From: Membranipora membranacea
Taxonomy: Eukaryota > Bryozoa > Gymnolaemata > Cheilostomatida > Membraniporidae
Direction of reading: 5' to 3'
Length of the DNA: 64,000 nt
NCBI GenBank assembly: GCA_914767715.1
Contig: OU612073.1
Span: forward strand, 6,138,001-6,202,000
A program made the position numbers and the translations under genes. A model generated the notes under the pieces. It had not been told where the DNA came from, did not search any database, and saw only the letters and a program-made list of their open reading frames with translations. Of this stretch, positions 15,101-26,800 are shown one piece after another (the first letter of the stretch is position 1; each line of letters opens with the position of its first letter).

Positions 15101-16221
15101 TCAACACAACAATATTACAAACCCATTACAGCCACATGTAAATAATCTAAATCTAATAATAAAAATAAATCTAAATAAGGAACCTTCACAGCTGATATGA
15201 ATTGTGCTTTACTCTTTCTGTAGTCAGTTAATATCCGTCTTTTTGTATCTTTACTGGGCTTTTCTGGTTCTCTGAAACAGTAAATCATGATAAATATTTT
15301 GTATACTTGGTGATTGAACACTTCTTGTCACTCATAGCCAGACTACGAACGCTTCTGCTATCAGCCCATTTTGAAATCCCTAGCAAACATTTCTTGCCCT
15401 CAATACTATATATAGACTCCCACCTCAGCTAGCCAAAGGTAAGTGCTAGCTAACATTAAGTCACCCTGCAGAATAACAACTATAGGTAATATTGACTCCT
15501 CTAGAGTACCCTTTTTAATCTTAGTTTCATATTAGAATATACCGAAGCATGCAATGACTAAATGCAACAATACCTTGTAGTAGATGACTCCTCTCGTCTC
15601 CAGGGGGGTATAAAACTTTTGATCGGATTGGTGTTGGACTCCTCCAGTTCTTCCTCACTGCTCGTATCATCAGCATCATCAATTATTAGGAAGTTTGATG
15701 AGTCATATGTAATGAATGTAGAAACATCTAAAAGAAAAAAATGGGATTAGAACCAATACCTCTCCCCTCATAGTAGGTTAGTCAAGGTTAAATGATACAA
15801 TATCGTCTGAAGAAAAACTTCATCAACCAAAACATTGAAAAATATGCTGCTTAAACATAGGATTTAGAAGGTTATTTGAGTTGCAGTTACAAGCAAACCA
15901 ACCAGGAGTATAACCTGTTCAATGGCTGAATGAAATGAAATTAGGCCTACAAGCACAACATGATTTCATAGATGACTCATCTTAGTCCAACTTCATCAAC
16001 AAAATCTAAAATGTAATTTTGTAGCGTTATGTGGCAGAAATGATATGGCATCATCACAATGCATCCCACAAATAGAGGTCATGGAGTCCAGCAGAGGGTA
16101 GCATGGAAGAATTTGATGTCTAAGGCCTACCATTTACTGGAGATGTCTTCTGAGTAGATGACAGAACGCGACTGTAGATATCCTTCTTTGGCTTGATTGC
16201 TGAACTCTGAAGATGCTCCAT
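3130..16221 (-). CDS. ttk: Mps1/TTK-type dual-specificity protein kinase, 12 exons recognised, incomplete at both ends
   Basis: Exons in transcript order: 16221-16131, 15727-15574, 15271-15184, 14823-14658, 14297-14146, 13796-13600, 13039-12928, 12473-12363, 11794-11637, 10746-10580, 5744-5673, 3251-3130. They join in phase to 530 codons. The kinase lobe shows the glycine loop GKGGSST, the lysine in LALKTVN, the catalytic loop IVHSDIKPANF, DFG, and GTLNYMSPE in the activation segment. HSD in place of HRD and the GTxNYMxPE string are typical of Mps1/TTK, the spindle-assembly-checkpoint kinase. About 275 residues ahead of the lobe are low-complexity, rich in Ser, Lys and Pro. The exon at 16221 opens with ATG right after its acceptor, so it may be internal; the usual TPR region was not seen. 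The last third of the C-lobe is missing. The 15184 donor (GTTCCT) is weak but phase-consistent. Confidence 0.88.
3252..5672. other. Intron between DFG exon and activation-segment exon
   Basis: 2.4 kb of AT-rich intron of the TTK-type gene. Apart from the foldback at 3286-3385 I see no exon or RNA gene. Confidence 0.6.
3286..3385. repeat. Small foldback inside a TTK intron
   Basis: GTTCTCAGCGAGTTGAC near 3288 is matched in inverse by GTCAACTCGCTGAGAAC near 3368. Weaker pairing continues into the ACTCACAATTACATTG region. It lies just upstream of the activation-segment exon. It may be a MITE remnant; no target duplication is clear. Confidence 0.5.
7117..7380. mobile_element. MITE-like element flanked by TTAA, with internal hairpin
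   Basis: The ends read GGCTATAGTTG and, inverted, AGCTATAGTTG. Both outer flanks are TTAA (7113-7116 and 7381-7384), as in piggyBac-type insertions. Inside is a perfect 14-bp stem with a 5-base loop: CCAATGAACTCCCT at 7253-7266, inverse at 7272-7285. The terminal repeats are short, so this is a moderate call. Confidence 0.45.
10457..10570. repeat. 27-bp minisatellite, about four units
   Basis: Units start at 10484, 10511 and 10538 (ATTGAGTTGATGCATTCTGG.. type), with a degenerate unit before them and a truncated one after. The array ends about 10 bases from the 5' splice site of the kinase intron at 10579/10580. It is intronic: the kinase frame hits a stop as soon as the donor is crossed. Confidence 0.8.
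12823..12866. repeat. GTAA/AAGT microsatellite
   Basis: Imperfect tetranucleotide run (AAGTAAGTAAG.. and TAAGTAAGTAAG) between two TTK exons. It creates many pseudo-donor motifs on the plus strand and no gene signal. Confidence 0.6.
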
Positions 16222-16796
16222 CTGTAATAATGATGATAGTAAGATTAGACCTACCGGTACAAGTAATCCTGAAGAGTATGGTATTAGTTGGCCCGTCTTA
16301 ATAGGACAGTTAGCTATATGTGCAGTGTCATATCATCCATTTGAATCTGATACAATACAAATCGGTGCCTGACCTGATTGAGGTTTTATCAAGCTTGCTC
16401 TGCTTGTTCCAAAGTTTAAACTGGGTAAGATATAATATCCTGACCCATATTCCGTACAATTAGCAGGTGGACAGTGCCAATAGAGAATATATAAACAACG
16501 TACACCAATGACGTCCTGAATTATTAACCAGGCCGCACCAATAACCTTGGGGTGAGGACTGGGGAGTAAAATGAGCTATCTATGCTGCTTTGCTCATGGT
16601 TCAGGCGGTCTCTTATGTGAGACAATTGCCACAAATTTACTAGTATGTATCTATTTTGAATTTTCTAACTAATTTTCTTATTTATTAACTCTAACTATGT
16701 GACTGACACCTGTTTGAAGTCTCATAGGCCTAACCAAAATACTCACTTGATGGGACTGTAATCCCTTATCATGGATCTAATAAAATTAATAGCAGG

Positions 16797-18645
16797 ATGG
16801 AATCAATGCAAACTAAACAAGACCTAGTTTAAATTATTGGGCTCAAGTCGTGGTGGAGGAGTATTGATTGGTGTTAGTGAAACATCGAATATACTAGTTA
16901 ATAAGATCACACCAGAAGAAAGAGGTGAAATCCTGTCACTTGACCTTAGTATTGGTAGGTTTTCTTTCTCTTTTACAGTGTACTATCGGAGACCAGCTAT
17001 CAATTCAATAGATGATTTCCTTACCTGGCATCGTAACCAAACCTCATGTAATCAACTGATTGTAGGTGACTTCAACCTACCAGACATTGATTGGTCGAAA
17101 GGTCAACTCAAAAGACGCCTGAACCCAAATATGCATGAATCATTTCTGAATTTTGTAGAAGCCAGTGACCTCGAACAGTTTGTTGATTTTCCGACACACA
17201 CGCACACACGGAAACACCCTCGACCTTGTACTCTCTAACTTGGACCTCTCCATCCCTATAAGTGAGCCAAGTTGTTCTGATCACCATGTGCTTTTGTTTG
17301 ACCTATTCTCTGACAATCCCATCTCCCACTCTATCAATAACAACAATACTACACCATTTTGGAATTTCAAAAAGGCCAAAATCCCTGAGATAATGATTGA
17401 CTGCTATGACATCGAAACTGAAATTAGCCAGCAAGTGAAAGTTGGGGCCCCTGTAAACACAGTTTGGGAAACCTTCAAATCCATTATTCTCAAATCCGCT
17501 TTTAAAAACATCCCAAGCAAAAGGAGAAAGCCCACCCCGAACCCGTGGATGTCCAAGTCAACAGAGAGGGAACCATAACAGACCTTGTGGAAGCCTATGA
17601 TCAGAACATCCCGGTTGATCTAGCAGTCCTTGACTTCTCAAAGGCTTTTGATGTTGTCTCGCATCCAAAACTTCTCCTCAAGATGAAAGCCATAGGAATC
17701 CATAGATCTACCTGCAACTGGATATCTGAATGGTTATCCAACCGACTACTCACAGTGACAGTTAATGGTGTCCAATCTTCTTTGCATCATGTTACCTCTG
17801 GTGTGCCCCAGGGCAGTGTTCTGGGGCCCCTCCTGTTCTTATTATATATCAACGACATGCCATCTTGTGTCCATTTTTGTAACCTTAGACTATTTGCAGA
17901 TGACTCTTTAGCTTTTCACCGAATACAATCACAGGTGGATGTGGATCATATGCAGAGCGATCTTGATCGACTAATTGAGTGGGCTAACACCTGGCAGATG
18001 AAGTTTAATGTGGATAAGTGTGAGCACATGAGAATACAGCGTCAAAAACATAACACAACCCAGGCTAGTTACATGCTCAACAACTCCAAGCTGACTCAAG
18101 TCTCCAGTATTAAATATCTTGGTGTACATATAGATGACCAATTATCCTTCGACAAACATATCAGGGAGATATGTAAAAAAGCCACTCAAATACTTCATAT
18201 GTTGATGAGTAATTTGAAAAAAGCTCGTACAAAATCCAGATCTATTTGCTATAAATGTATTTGTAGGCCTATACTGGAATACGCTTCTCAAAGCTGGTCG
18301 CCTCACTTGGTGAAACACATCGACACTATGGAAGCGATTAATCGGAAGGCTTTCAGATGGGCTTATCACAAAAAGAAGTCGGATCATATCAGTGATCTCA
18401 TGTCTCAGTTCGATTGGCAGACTCTAGCTGAAAGACGACAAAATTCCGATCTAAAATTGTATTTCAAAATCATTGCAGGTTCAGCAGCTGTTGATGAAAG
18501 CAAAGTCTCCACAAGCCATATGCACGATCACAACACCCTAACAGGTTCTGTTGTTGGTACAATCAACACCAATGTGAAGAAATATGCTTTCAAACAGCGA
18601 GTCTACCGATATCTCAACCCAGCTATCCATCGAACTGATTTATGA
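16797..18645 (+). mobile_element. Rearranged non-LTR retrotransposon (CR1/Jockey-like): endonuclease fused to RT with internal deletion
   Basis: Frame one (16837 to about 17220) has endonuclease traits such as VGDFNLPDIDW. After a frameshift at the ACACAC run, frame two (about 17205-17578) carries LDLVLSNLD and SDHHVLLFD. A third frame (about 17550-18645) starts abruptly in the RT palm: DFSKAFDVV (motif A), GVPQGSVLGPLLF (motif B), LFADDS (catalytic motif C), then YLGVHIDDQ and RPILEYA. The RT finger region expected between endonuclease and motif A is absent, so this is a deleted, frameshifted and probably dead copy. It sits just upstream of the first recognised TTK exon, in opposite orientation. 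Family assignment beyond non-LTR is tentative. Confidence 0.85.
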
Positions 18646-20838
18646 TAACTGTATATGTTGATCATTGTTCGCATTACTATATCCCTTGTTGCTCATTTAT
18701 CTATTGACCGTTTTGTACTACTGATGACTCATGATATTGTTTACTGACTTTTGACTCACACCACTGACTACTCTCATCGACATACTGGACTGTCCTATTT
18801 CATTGTATATTAGCCATCCTACTCCGTTTATAATTTGTTGCTCTCGTCTTACTCAACTCCAACAATATTTACCAACTCATGAAACAAGTACTCAGTGCTG
18901 TTTCGATTGTGTATTTGTTGCCGTTTTCTCGAGGGCACCAAGCCCCCATCCCCGTGCTCGGCTCCCGGCGCCCTGTTGTGGTTGATTTTAGTGTATGGGC
19001 AAGGACTTGTTACCCTGATCTGGTCCCGAGTGTGGTGTGGCCTGGTGTCTGATAATCCACTGGAAACCCCTACAGTGTTGTCCCAGATTACTAACAAAAG
19101 TTGTCTGTCAATTTCTCCTTATCCTCCCCCTTATATGTTAACAACCCACTGCTGAAAACCCTGCGATTGTGAATGTGACGCCAAAACCCTCCTTGAATTG
19201 ATCCCTTGCGAGTCGTGGCTGTGAAGCTATACAAAATACCTAACTGTTACATCTCCGATGACTGATATACTGTTACTTACATCCAGATAATCAAGTCTCA
19301 CTCTGTTATCACTACACAGCATATCGCCCTTGAAAGGAGACAACTACTCCGACGGCGATCAACCTATCGGAAGAATCGGAAGAAGTCATTGGTCCTGGAT
19401 CGGTCTCTTCTTTCATTGAATTGCATTGAACTTCAATCAACCATGACACTTACCTGTATTTTACAAACTTAAAACAGGTCTATGATGTGATTTTCTAAGG
19501 TATTTCAATCTCACTCCAGCATAGATGATCAATTATTGCTGTATCTGTAACAAAATGAAATGAGGCCAAGAATCACCCATTTGATGAAAATTTTAAAATA
19601 TTTGCACAGGAAATGATTAGAAAATTTGTAACTGGGGTAGCTACAACTGATATATTTATGGGAGGGCAACTCCAATTTACCGATAAATGTATTCTTTTTT
19701 TCTGTAGGATTTACCTGTTGCATTAGCTTGTCTTGATAAACGTTGTTCAGTGGATGGAGAAGAGGGGGGGGGGGGGAGAGGGGAACAGCCTGTCTTGACA
19801 AGCTTTGTTCGGTGGGTTGACCCATTTGCCTGCATTCATAGCCTCGCCCCTTGACTGGTCAAGCCTCAGAAACTCCGAATTCAGTCGAATGGATGTAAAG
19901 TGATCTGGTGTTTCTCCATTTGTCAGACTCTATTATACCTAACCTATGTAACCTAGTATGTTATTGCTCCTGATTTCAGAAATCAGCTTCAGGTGGACAT
20001 GTTTTGGAGACACCCCATTCATACTTAGGGGTGTTCCCTCTATAATGGTATGTGATGTTTGTCTGAGAAATGGTGTTGTATGAGATGACACTCAGTGTAA
20101 TTTCGTGTTTTTAGCAGGCAGCTTTGTATTTTTACCAAGAGGAGCACACCCTAGCCTTAATTCATCAGTTTGAAGTGATTGTGATTGAGACCTTGGGGAG
20201 TGCAACTTGATGAATATAAAACAAAATATTTATTCGTTCATTGATAATATAAGGTAATTGGAGATAAGATGGAAATAACGATCAAGAAAGAAAAGTTAGA
20301 AAATAGTAAGAAAGTGACCAGTACGATGAAGGATTCATTTTGTATCCCGCCTTTACACTGAAATACAAAACTACCAGGATAATGTCGGTACTTCTAGCAC
20401 AAAAACTTAATAAAATCAGCAAATTATGTACATCTGTAAAAATACCAATATATGTCCTTCTTTGGAATTAAAAATATTTGATTATATAAGGACAAGGTGA
20501 TAGGCACCGTACACAGGGCTGATAATAAACACGGGAGAAATGACAAAATTTTAAACAACACCATCTGACACAAGTTATATAACAGCTGCATTAATTAGAG
20601 GACAATAGTATAAAACTATAAAGGTATACAATGTAAATAATCAAAGGGACACATTTCCAGGCACTCTCCGCATAGCTAGGGGTCTTGCCTTCGTTGCAGG
20701 TAATCCCACCATTAAAGTTTTTAGAAGTCATGATCAGAGTCATTTTAAGTGAGACTACACTGTTTTGTTTCTTAAAATTATCACGTTATTAAAGTTATCA
20801 ATATAGCTCTGCTACGCTCACCCAGATAAACATGCCAA
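18646..20838. other. Intergenic DNA, partly retrotransposon tail
   Basis: 18646 to about 19440 is more GC-rich than its surroundings and probably includes the LINE 3' untranslated region. The rest separates TTK from the MACPF gene and should hold the MACPF 3' UTR. A 12-G run lies near 19766. The motif TGTCTTGACAAGCTTTGTT near 19792 recurs in inverted pairs elsewhere in the window (about 27083, 30198). Confidence 0.5.
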
Positions 20839-23800
20839 TTAGTTTTGCGCATCAACTTTGCTAGAACTCATTCTAACATCTACAGTTGGGAACATCAGGA
20901 CAGCATCTTTCTGGGCTACCCGATTGGATAATTCTATGGTCTCGGCATCATGTAACACACATTTCCCACTAGCCTTCCCATCCCAGGATGCTAAGCCGCA
21001 TCGCGCGTTGGCAGCACATTTACTAGCGCAGTCATCAGCGGAGTATACACTGAACTCCTCCTCAAATCTAGCATCGGGGAAACTGTAGCCTTTCATTGAA
21101 AGCAAACCACTTGTAACCCGCTCTGGATAAACAGTGAGTGAAAATGGTGACGCTGAAGTACCGTTGTTCACATTGAAACTTGAATGCATAGCGTACATAT
21201 GATAGCAGGTTTTATTATCTTGATTGAAAGCCGAAACCATGCACATTGAGTTGGAAAGACATGTCATATCACAACAGTCAACTGTACTGCAACCCTGTTG
21301 TGCTTCAAACGTGTTGTCTAGTTTTGAAATTTTCAAGGAAATGGCTACATTGGTGTCTTCAACCGGCGTTAATTTAGGAGATAGGGCAAGAAGGGTTGTC
21401 TCAAAATCAAATTGCGTCACTTTGTCCCAAAAAGTTAATCCGATCTTTCTATACAAGACACAGTTGTGTGATGTTTCTGTCAAATTAGAGACTTCGAATG
21501 CTCTACAATAACCAACTGCTCGGCAGAATTCTGAACATCGCTCACTGAGCCTCAAGTAGTCATTCTCTTTGTCGAGGATGTTGAACATTGGACCTCTCAG
21601 AGCTGAGGTGTCATATTGGTAACCATTTAATCTCGTGTTGTGGGTTAGGTGGTCTTGAAAGATCACTAATGTGCTCCCACTTGTGCTTTTCAAAATTATA
21701 GAGGAATTAATTTCAGATTCATTGGTTAAATCGCAGGTTGTACCTGCCATTTGTGCCACTGAGCATGCACCTATCTTCCCGCATTTATCAACGCAGCGCC
21801 CCAGTGTGTAACCGAGAAGTTTGCCTGCACTTCCACCAGTTGCGCTTCCAGCCATGTTTTTCAACTCAAGTGTGGTATTCAAAAATGTGCCTAGCTTGGT
21901 TTTGCAAGCCACAAATGGTATTTTGGATGACAAGTGATAACAGTACTTCATTTCAACTTCTTGCAAATTCTTCTGAATTTTAGTCACCGTTTCGTTGGTC
22001 ATAAATGCCTGCATGATGTCATAAGTAAAAAGATCTCGTATCAGGGCAAGGTCATACTCAATAGGTGCAGGGGAACTTTGCACATTCTCTACCCAGGATG
22101 ATGCATCACCCCCCTTAGGTGGCGGGGATCCTAAAGTCTTTGTAGATATCTCGGACAGACTTTGAAATTTGGACACCATCTTTTTTTGAGATTCAGAGAA
22201 ACTTACACCTCCCCCTATGCTAAATAACCCTGCAAAACTGGCCTGCGCATCTACACTTGTACTCTCACTAGAAAGATTCTGATAGCTTGAGCTAGTAAGT
22301 TTGCTCTCAAAAGTATGAGTGGCACCGTAAACAATATTAGCCGGGAAATGTGTCCCAAAATCATCTAAAAATTGAAACAAAATGTCATCATGAGTGGTAG
22401 ACTCTCCTTTGAATGCAAGATTGAGTCTTGTAAGCCATGATTGCATTTCATCGCTGAATGGAGGAAGGCTATGATGGTTTAGAGTGGATGAGTAATAACT
22501 GCATTTAGCAGTAGAGTGAATCAGTTTATAATAACCCTTCTGAATAATCTGTGTTGTCTTTTGATAACTGTAACTAGCCGAGAATTTGAAGCCGAATATT
22601 CCTGCGCTGGCGTGAGCTTTCCGGCTGAGTGAATGGTCATACTCTTCTGAAGTGTTGAGGGTCTTTGACACAAAATGTGTACTGCAAGCTTCATTGGGTG
22701 CTGCATTCAAGCCATTAGGGACTGCAAACCTAAAGTGAGAAAATAATGGTTATCGAGTTGTCCCCTTTTTTAGCGAGTGGTCATAACTCCGAGATTGTTG
22801 AAATAAAAATTCTCATATCACACAACTTGTTGATTAGCTTTGTTGACTCAAACAGAACACTGTATATCAATTGGATTTTATTCCATTCATTTGAAAGTAT
22901 TAGTAGTTTCAGAACTTGTACTTTTACAATGTTCTATTTGATCACTTTCCAATTTCGCAAACAGTGATAAGCAAGCCAGCCAATGACCACTTCATGTACG
23001 GCAGGGGGCCATCGGGCGGGGGAAGTCTGGGGGCCTCAGACTATGTAGACCATGTAAAATAGCAAGTTTAATTGGGTAAACATTTATTCATGGATAGCTG
23101 ATTTCTGTTTACATAAATTACCTGCAATCAGCGGTCTTTTTCTCATAGCTGAAGTCGGCAGTGAAGATTGGTCGTGTGAATCCGGGGTCTACACCATCAT
23201 ACACAGGGTTACCCTTCAGTATGTTGTATCCATAGAAACTGTACTCAATGTTAGGAAACGTGGCTATGGTCTCGGCGCCTTTGCAATTATCAACCACTTG
23301 GTGCTTTGTAGTAGGTCTTTCGGTAGTGGCACTCTCTGCAAAGAAATGGGATAGCATTATATATATTTCTGCTGATATAGTTTCGAATTGATTTTGAAAT
23401 GCTTCAAATGGCAATGGTTGGTAGACTCATCATATAGCAGTGGTGAATGTTTTGATTATGCCTGGACGATTTTGCCAAAACGAGTAAATATGGCAGTAAT
23501 CCATTACAGTCAGGTTTGTCGCCTCGCAAAATTTTTTTAGAATTTCAAATGGTCCATCAGAAATTTTCTCCAGGCAACCACAGTTAGTAATTAGTATTTT
23601 CTGATAATCGTACAGTAATAAAGACAACGAAAACTCGAATGACATTTAACTGAAATGACAGATTGCCGATATTACTGGTCCATGTTGTCTTGCAACATGA
23701 CCTTTCGAGTCATAACTGCTGGTAGCTACTGTGCATTAGCTGTGTTGGAAGTTATAACTTCCAACACAGCTAATGCACAGTAGCTAAACTGCTGGATAAA

Positions 23801-26800
23801 TAAATGTTGCAGTATGTTTACTAATTCAACTTTAACTGAAATGATGTTTGGTTCAGAGTTTAGGGGGTTGATAAAATAGGATGACATACACATGATTTTC
23901 CAAGATCTAGAGCACATTATTGAAACACCTGCTCTTAGTCTCATGGTGAGCAATATTTAATGCAAACAAAATGGTCTTTATCTAATTGAACATAGCCTGT
24001 CGAGGTCACATAGACGGAACTAGATCTTTTCTATAGAGAAGTATGTGGCCTGGCTTATCAGTTAATCATCTATCAAACAATGACACAGGGAAGTACTTGT
24101 GTGTATATTTGCAGACATTGACGCTAGATTTACTGCATCTAGGAGTGCCCATCTGCCAAACCACATAGATATGATGACTCATAGCCATGTGATTGGAGTC
24201 TTATCAAAATAGTTATTCGATCTTTTTGACATTGGTTAATAACTTTTCCTCTTAATCTGATGTCTTTCCAATAAACAAATACGCTTTGTATATTTGGAGC
24301 CTCACCTAAATAGCCGTTGTCAGATTGCATAAATTGCCTTTTATACCATTTTGACAGCCCTTATATTTTGTTACAGGGCCAGTCACTGTTGGCTATACAT
24401 GGTATATGGCTGTTTTACGCAATGTGTGCACTGCCAAGTTGTTGTTTGCTGCCAATTTTCATTGTAAATAATATCTATTGAGTAGTTTTATCTTTGCTGA
24501 AAATAAACCCTAACCCAACAACCTATCAACAGCCTTCTTTGCAAACTTTTAGATCAGGGGTGCCCAACCTTTTCTCTCACATGAGCCATTTAAAAAATCA
24601 ATTAAACCAAATGAGCTGACCACGTCGCGTGTAGACAACATGGGAACAGTCAGTGATATATATGTATCATATTCATTCATGTATAAGTGTTGGCAAAAAT
24701 TCCAAAGCAGAGTCATTGTGTGAGATTATGCGCGTAGCGCGAAAAAATTTTTGAGGCAATTTCTGGTCATATAAGGCACCCTGGAGTTTTGTAAGCATTT
24801 TAAGCATTTTGCAAATTTTTGTAAGCATTTTGGAAAATTTAGGTTGGCAAGTCTGCAAGAAGACAACTCTACACACATATTACAATGCAGGCACCCAGTA
24901 CAATGAACTTGTATACACTATACATACATTTAATGTACATTGTACATGCATGAATTGAACGCATGAAATTCGCGACAAAAAGCGCGTGAAATTTGCAAAT
25001 ATTAAAATGAGCCACCCAAAAAGCCAAAATGAGCCGAGGTGGCTCATGAGCCATAGGTTTGGCACCCCTGTTTTAGATCATGTGCCTAGAGGCTGATAAT
25101 ATTTGATACGGAAATTCCCCTCATTAACTGTGAAAATTCCCCTTCTGGGTTAGTACAGTATTGATTAATTTTAGCAGTCAAATTGAAAAACAAGTCACAT
25201 GAGTATTAACACAGAAAAAAACAATAAGTGTCCTTACAATATAGTGTAGGATCGCTGAACACAGAAGTTCAAAGTTCATCGCTAAATTCTTACCATACAG
25301 TAGATTGATTTTAGGTTAAGCCAGTTCAAAATAGCACATGACAATAATCAAAGCCCAGTAACAATTAGACCAATGCTTTTAGCATCTTTGACCTGACACC
25401 GAGACTCCACTATTATCATATGTATTATTGTATATCTGATCGTAAGACTCAATTTAGTTTGAGTACCTAACATGTTCCTGCCCTTAATTAATGAAATTGA
25501 CCTCAGGTCCTCACACCAAATCTTTTCTGATGGTACTCATGCTAAGTTAATTAATCCACTCTCTATCGATCAGTGATAAACATGCAATAGTATATCACTT
25601 CATCAGTGTGTCTTTGACCTGACCTGGCCTGTGGCTGTTACTTACCGACTTTGAAGGCCTGTTGAATCACTGGATCAGAAGGTGCCTGAGATGATGCTGC
25701 TCCACTGGCATCTGCCTGTATCAGCTGCTGTGGTGTTCTGAGATAAGAGATAGCAACTAGTTAACTTTGAAATTAAATGAACTGTTCTTATTCTAACTCA
25801 ATGATCTTGGCAGAATTCTGTGTCTGCAAAATTTCTTCAATATCTTGATTTCTTTTGATATCCCATGGTTCGCAAGACAGATTTGTATTGAAGCCATAAT
25901 TATCCTCCGCCAATATGTCATTGGGATGAACCCAGACCATTTGCTGCTGCTGTAACATCCAATAATAATTTGAATGATAGCAGCCTGAGCGTATATCTAG
26001 TATAGTTATTTTTCTTGGTTTTCTGCCGATGTCCATCCATGTAAGTTTTGCAAACTAGTGACAATATTTACCTTTAATCAATACATAATATTGTTACTGC
26101 ACATGGCAGCGGCTATATGCTGCTGCCAAATGCATGAAAATCTCACATTTATGCTTCAATATATTGCATGGTGGCTCAAATAATTTGTAGAACGGGATTC
26201 GGAGAAATTCACTACATTATGCCTGTATCATATTTTATCATGCTGAGCAGAGAAAGAATTGGCTGCACTTTGCCTTACTATAGCAGAGTAAATAAAAGCT
26301 ATTGTTTAGTTAGCTAGTTGAGGAAGCCTCATATTAGCTGGTTTAACTGGCTAAGGCATGGGATCACGTGTGAAATAAAGAGAGTTAAAGTTAGCTAGCC
26401 ATAAATTCAGCTATCTGAATTACCCTATAGGAGTTTAGTTTTCGCGGCATTTAGGATTCGCTTTTCGCCCGTTGTTGCCTAGGTTGCGAAATTTAGTGTA
26501 TCTTAAATTAAACTCACTCACCATAGTTTCATAAACAATGTACAATTATACAGGAATACACCCTACCTAAGCATGCAAGCTAGCGTGGTCTAGTGGTCTA
26601 AGTGTCTGCCTTGCAATCAGATGGAGATTTATACCCTGGGTTGGAATCCCAGCTTGGACATTGTTTTTTAATTTTTACTAGTAAGCCTACTAGCGAAATT
26701 TAGTACCATTAAATTAAACTCTAGCTAAATAAAACTCCTATAGGGTAACTGTGAAATGCCAAACTTTCCTGCTGCTATTACCTTACTCCTATTAGGTAAC

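Noticed and set aside
19529-19825. Minus-strand proline-rich 98-residue open frame as a TTK 5' exon
   Set aside because: It spans a 12-G homopolymer and a dispersed repeat and has no suitable splice donor in phase with the exon at 16221.
25788-26036. Minus-strand 82-residue open frame inside MACPF intron 2
   Set aside because: The five MACPF exons already join in phase without it. It lacks a good acceptor and donor and resembles no family I know.
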